A program made the translations under genes and the position numbers. Below, piece by piece: positions 61,032 to 64,000 of a stretch of DNA of 64,000 bases (its first letter is position 1; each line of letters opens with the position of its first letter). Below the pieces are notes generated by a model. It made no database searches, was not told the origin of the DNA, and saw only the letters and a program-made list of their open reading frames with translations. Source of the stretch: Bacillota bacterium (GTDB taxonomy: Bacteria; Bacillota; Clostridia; Oscillospirales; Ruminococcaceae); the NCBI GenBank assembly GCA_023391005.1, contig JAEWBS010000112.1, positions 13,364-77,363 on the forward strand, read 5' to 3'.

Positions 61032-62981
61032 TTAGTCCTCCTTGATGATTGTTACATAATTTGTATTGTTGACCAGCGGCCGGAATGCGCGTCCGCCGCC
61101 CTCAAAGAACTTGCCGAAAAACTCGATATACTGCAATCTGCCGGTGTGCACATAGGCGCCGAGCAGACTGATAGCCAGATTGAAGGTATGCCCGGCCACA
61201 AAAATTACAACAAAGATCAAAAGCCCAAAGAACCCGCCGCCGGCCATCGTACCAAGCTGGTTCATAACCTGGCCGACCATCGCGCCCGAAAGGCCCAGCG
61301 CCATGATACGCGCGTAGGAGAGCACGTCGGACAGATAACCGGTGATGCCGTAAAGCGAGCCTAAGCCGCCGGTAATCTTGCCCAGAATGCTCGGGCTGTT
61401 GCGCCCGCCCGTCGCCACCAGCAGCAGCGCGCCCGCGATCATAATATATTGACCGGCGGGAATTTTCAGCACGAAAAGTCCGATGCCGATAAAAATAATA
61501 TACCATGAGCCGACATCAAAAACCGCGTCGAGAATATGTCCCTGACGGATCATGCGGTAAGCGGCCAGCGCCATACCCAGCAGAATGTGTATGCCGCCCA
61601 GCGTCGCGGAAAAGGCCAGCATCTTCATCGGGTCGGCCGAGGGGTCAAACCACAGCGGCGGCAGCACAATGGCCCTGCCCAAAAAGGTCTGGGTAAACAC
61701 GGCGATGGAATTTGCAAAGAAGCCGCCGAAAAGCAGCCCCGCGCAAAAGGTCGTGACGCCGCAGTACATAAACAGCTTGAGCGTCTTTTCCATCGTGCCC
61801 TTGGGCTTCATGGCTTTGAGCGCAAACCAGCAGCCAAAGAACATCAGAAGACCGTAGGCCATATCCGCCATGATTAATCCGAAAAACATCATGTAAAACG
61901 GGAACATGAACGGGTTGGGGTCCACAACGCTGTCATAACCCGGCGTATCGTACATCTCGGTGACCGTTTGGACCGGCGTGATCAGCGCGTTGTTTTGCAT
62001 CAGCACCGGCGGCGTCTCATCTTCAGCCGAGTCTTCGATCGCATAAGCGCAACCCTGTTCGGTGAGCAGCTGGGCGACCGGGGTCTCAACCGCGGCGGGC
62101 AGCCAGCCTGTAAAGTAGGCGATGTGCGCGGTCTGCGCGGTGGCTGAGAGCAGCTCATCCCGCGCGGCCTCCTGCGTGTAGGCGTCAAACGCCAGCTCAA
62201 GCGCCGGCAGCGCGTCATAATAAGCGGCAATCTGCTGCGAATAGCGTGTTTTCGCCTCTTCAAGCGCACCGATCTCATTTTGGAGCGCCTCAACCTGCGC
62301 ATACGCGGTCAGGCAAATATCCTTAAAATTAGCCGTTACAAATCCCGCGCTTTTTAAAACGCTCAAGGCGGCCGCCTCTTGCTCGCGATGAACCGTCACG
62401 GCGAGGTAATGCTGCTCGGCGTCCGAGCCGACCAGCTCAATGAGACAGGCGGGCGCTTCTTGAGCAATGCGGGCGTACAACGGCTCCATTTCGATGGCCG
62501 AGGGCAACGTGCCGGTGAGAAAGACCGTCTCGCACGTACCGGTGAAATTCAGCGGCAGATCAAGACCCCGCCAAGGGGTCAGCGCCGCAATCTGAGCATT
62601 GAGCTTCGCCTGCGCCGCACTCGCCTCGGCGAGCTGGGCACCTAACGCATCAACCGCTTCGGCGGTCCGTTTGGCCCCGTCGAGCGTCGCCCTATCAAAA
62701 AGCTGGCGCTCGGTCACCTCGGGACGCGAGGCGAAGAGCGGTGTCTTTTTGGCGGCCCCCGAATTTTTCAGCAGGCGGCAGGCGCTTTCAAGCGTGCTGC
62801 GTATTTTCGCTGCCTGTGTATTTTCCTCACTGATATATAATTTCCCGCCGGAATCGACGAGCTGCTGAGCCGAGCACCGCTCCAGCTCGACGCAGCCGAG
62901 CCGGGTAAGCGCGCGCAAAACCGTTCGTCGCGAATCGGCGGGGGCAATCACATACAGTCGCTTCATTTTTACAATAGACAT
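61032..62981 (-). CDS. ntpI: V-type ATP synthase subunit I (stator a-subunit)
   Basis: The 649-residue protein has a soluble N-terminal half starting MSIVKMKRLYVIAPADSRRTVLRALTRLG, with coiled coils, and a C-terminal half of seven or eight membrane helices. These include MFFGLIMADMAYGLLMF, the SYARIMALGLSGAMVGQVMN segment with the essential arginine, and HTFNLAISLLGAYVHTGRLQYIEFFGKFFEGGG. It forms the half-channels for ion passage. Its ATG overlaps the upstream stop (TGATG). Confidence 0.94.
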   Translation of the reverse strand: MSIVKMKRLYVIAPADSRRTVLRALTRLGCVELERCSAQQLVDSGGKLYISEENTQAAKIRSTLESACRLLKNSGAAKKTPLFASRPEVTERQLFDRATLDGAKRTAEAVDALGAQLAEASAAQAKLNAQIAALTPWRGLDLPLNFTGTCETVFLTGTLPSAIEMEPLYARIAQEAPACLIELVGSDAEQHYLAVTVHREQEAAALSVLKSAGFVTANFKDICLTAYAQVEALQNEIGALEEAKTRYSQQIAAYYDALPALELAFDAYTQEAARDELLSATAQTAHIAYFTGWLPAAVETPVAQLLTEQGCAYAIEDSAEDETPPVLMQNNALITPVQTVTEMYDTPGYDSVVDPNPFMFPFYMMFFGLIMADMAYGLLMFFGCWFALKAMKPKGTMEKTLKLFMYCGVTTFCAGLLFGGFFANSIAVFTQTFLGRAIVLPPLWFDPSADPMKMLAFSATLGGIHILLGMALAAYRMIRQGHILDAVFDVGSWYIIFIGIGLFVLKIPAGQYIMIAGALLLVATGGRNSPSILGKITGGLGSLYGITGYLSDVLSYARIMALGLSGAMVGQVMNQLGTMAGGGFFGLLIFVVIFVAGHTFNLAISLLGAYVHTGRLQYIEFFGKFFEGGGRAFRPLVNNTNYVTIIKED

Positions 62982-63298
62982 CAGCCGACTACCCTTTCCA
63001 TGACGATGGCGACTGCCTGGTCCATGCGACTTTGTGCCTGTGTCTGCAAAGCCTCGCACCGGCGGCGATATTCCGCGAGCTGGTGCGCGGCTTTATCGTC
63101 TGCGCGCAGCTTGGCGTCAGCCAGCGCCTGTGCCGCTTGGGCGGTCGCCTGTTTAAGCGTAAGGTCAAATTCCTGCGCCGCCGTTCGCTGCGCGTTAGAA
63201 ATAATGTCCCGCGCTTGCGTCTGCGCGTCGGTAATACACTGCTGCGCGGACTGTTCAGTCTCGGATATCTGTTTAATTGCTTCCAAAGACAAGCTCAT
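62981..63298 (-). CDS. ntpF: V-type ATP synthase subunit G/H (peripheral stalk)
   Basis: The 105-residue, almost wholly alpha-helical coiled-coil protein (ISETEQSAQQCITDAQTQAR, ALADAKLRADDKAAHQLAEY) is first in the V-ATPase operon, where the small peripheral-stalk subunit is expected. It ends in TGATG overlapping ntpI. The frame permits GTG at 63301; ATG 63298 was chosen. No clear Shine-Dalgarno is visible. Confidence 0.85.
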   Translation of the reverse strand: MSLSLEAIKQISETEQSAQQCITDAQTQARDIISNAQRTAAQEFDLTLKQATAQAAQALADAKLRADDKAAHQLAEYRRRCEALQTQAQSRMDQAVAIVMERVVG

Positions 63299-63392
63299 CA
63301 CCGTCCAGTCGTTAAGTAATATGAATGCGGTATGCTCCCATGGCTTCGTGCTTTAAATAAAAAGCCAAAAAAACAAGAGAATACCTGTATAT

Positions 63393-63421
63393 ATTGAACA
63401 TCAAACTCATGAAAATGTCAA
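63393..63421 (-). promoter_or_regulatory. Probable promoter of the V-ATPase operon
   Basis: Minus strand TTGACA (63421-63416), 17-nt spacer, TTCAAT (63398-63393), with a TATATA just beyond; about 95 nt upstream of the first gene. Confidence 0.5.
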
Positions 63422-63810
63422 GACAATTTGAGGCTATTAACAGAATTGTAAAACGTTCCGATGCCCTCAGAAAAGAAATTTGACGGATCCCAGGGTGCCA
63501 TCCTGCAATATTGTGCAATAGGACAAAAAACGGGTGTTTTTTATTTACGATGGCATAGAAGTTTAATTTTAGACAATCGGCTATTGCTTTGCTCTGCGTA
63601 GCGGCGTTAGATAAAACGCTGGAAATATCGAAATAGAATTGTGTATATAGCTCTGGTTGTTTTGCCTAAGCAATTTCAACAGATCTGCTGGCATCGCGCA
63701 ACAACTGTAATCTGTTAAAATTCGTTTCGTTCTTTTCGTAAAAAATTTACAATTTGCAGCGAAATTTATCCACTATCGCACCGAGGCTGAATTTAAGCCC
63801 CATACATGAT
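63422..63810. other. Intergenic region upstream of the V-ATPase operon
   Basis: About 390 bases of AT-rich sequence without a supportable gene on either strand. No tRNA, riboswitch or repeat was recognised. Confidence 0.5.
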
Positions 63811-63847
63811 AATCGGCCGGAAGCGGCATGCGCCGCCCCGGCCGATT
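63811..63847. terminator. GC-rich hairpin downstream of the SASP gene
   Basis: AATCGGCCGG and CCGGCCGATT pair, with an inner GCGGC/GCCGC stem. On the minus strand it follows the SASP stop by about 57 nt. Only a weak T-content follows, so termination is probable, not certain. Confidence 0.6.
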
Positions 63848-63903
63848 CAAGCTATCGTCCGCTATTGCAGACAAATCGCATTGGGTTGCTTCACCGTTTA
63901 AGG

Positions 63904-64000
63904 TTACTTCAGCGAGCTCTCGTAGGACTCGATCATCTTCTTGACCATCTGTCCGCCGACCGAGCCGGCCTGACGGGAGGTCAGATCGCCATTGTAGCCC
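63904..64000 (-). CDS. Alpha/beta-type small acid-soluble spore protein (SASP), N-terminus outside the window
   Basis: The last 31 codons are visible: GYNGDLTSRQAGSVGGQMVK, then KMIESYESSLK and a TAA. The GxLTSRxxGxVGGxMVxxMI block is the conserved C-terminal DNA-binding helix of alpha/beta SASPs, which coat spore DNA in the forespore. The gene runs off the right edge. Confidence 0.9.
   Translation of the reverse strand, partial: GYNGDLTSRQAGSVGGQMVKKMIESYESSLK

Noticed and set aside
63302..63903. Possible tRNA, riboswitch or small gene upstream of the V-ATPase operon
   Set aside because: No cloverleaf, conserved aptamer core or ribosome-binding site could be recognised by eye.

Overview
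The window comes from a spore-forming, probably strictly anaerobic Firmicute of the class Clostridia with moderately high G+C. This is inferred from an undivided sporulation sigma factor gene (sigK), an alpha/beta-type small acid-soluble spore protein at the right edge, a BclA/BclB-like collagen-repeat spore-surface protein at the left edge, a bacterial V-type ATPase operon, BioY-type biotin uptake and an agr peptide quorum-sensing system. The affinity to Oscillospirales-like clostridia is a guess. No rRNA, tRNA, CRISPR array or intact insertion sequence was seen.

Layout. 1-1.8 kb: collagen-like protein (cut by the window edge). 2.4-3.3 kb: agrD-agrB and a third, unlisted 40-residue peptide gene, behind a 21-bp-phased direct repeat typical of LytTR regulators. 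3.5-7.1 kb: bioY-bioB-bioD-bioA behind a BirA-type operator that overlaps a near-consensus promoter. 7.1-10 kb: a small divergent regulator module with three identical operators, an orphan citC and a hypothetical gene. 10.2-12.2 kb: AgrC/AgrA-like two-component pair, so the agr system is split by about 7 kb. 12.6-14.5 kb: ImmR/ImmA-like repressor and protease plus an ArpU-like phage gene, probably a mobile-element remnant.

14.6-23.3 kb: an RpiR-controlled sugar-acid or polyol catabolic cluster (dehydrogenase, class I aldolase, FGGY kinase, TRAP transporter, 2-hydroxyacid dehydrogenase) with one 15-nt operator repeated before the regulator and before the structural genes. 23.5-28.4 kb: a putative copper/heavy-metal locus (HMA-SafE-cupredoxin fusion, DUF2318 lipoprotein, two small proteins, two-component system). 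28.8-36 kb: a catabolic cluster with DUF6282, GalB-like hydratase, dehydrogenase, TctCBA tricarboxylate transporter, GntR/FCD regulator and RraA-family aldolase, which resembles the lower gallate/protocatechuate route without its ring-cleaving oxygenase. 36.2-38 kb: KdpE and a KdpD-like kinase lacking the KdpD sensor domain. 38.1-44 kb: formamidase, amino-acid permease, an unknown protein and an FAH-family hydrolase, divergent from a LysR regulator. 44-51.5 kb: VanZ, glycerate kinase, YhcH, tartronate-semialdehyde reductase, a second 2-hydroxyacid dehydrogenase, KdgT permease and a PrpR-type enhancer-binding protein with a changed GAFTGA loop. 51.7-54.6 kb: sigK, a NERD protein, a GNAT acetyltransferase and a MarR regulator. 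54.7-63.3 kb: the nine-gene V-ATPase operon, whose c-subunit keeps the Na+-ligand set. 63.9-64 kb: SASP.

How the parts fit: most of the window is a series of small-acid catabolic islands. Each has its own secondary or TRAP/TTT transporter and its own regulator (RpiR, GntR, LysR, PrpR-like), and their products converge on glycerate, pyruvate or oxaloacetate. Housekeeping and sporulation genes lie between them. All functions are read from sequence motifs and gene context; no database search was possible.
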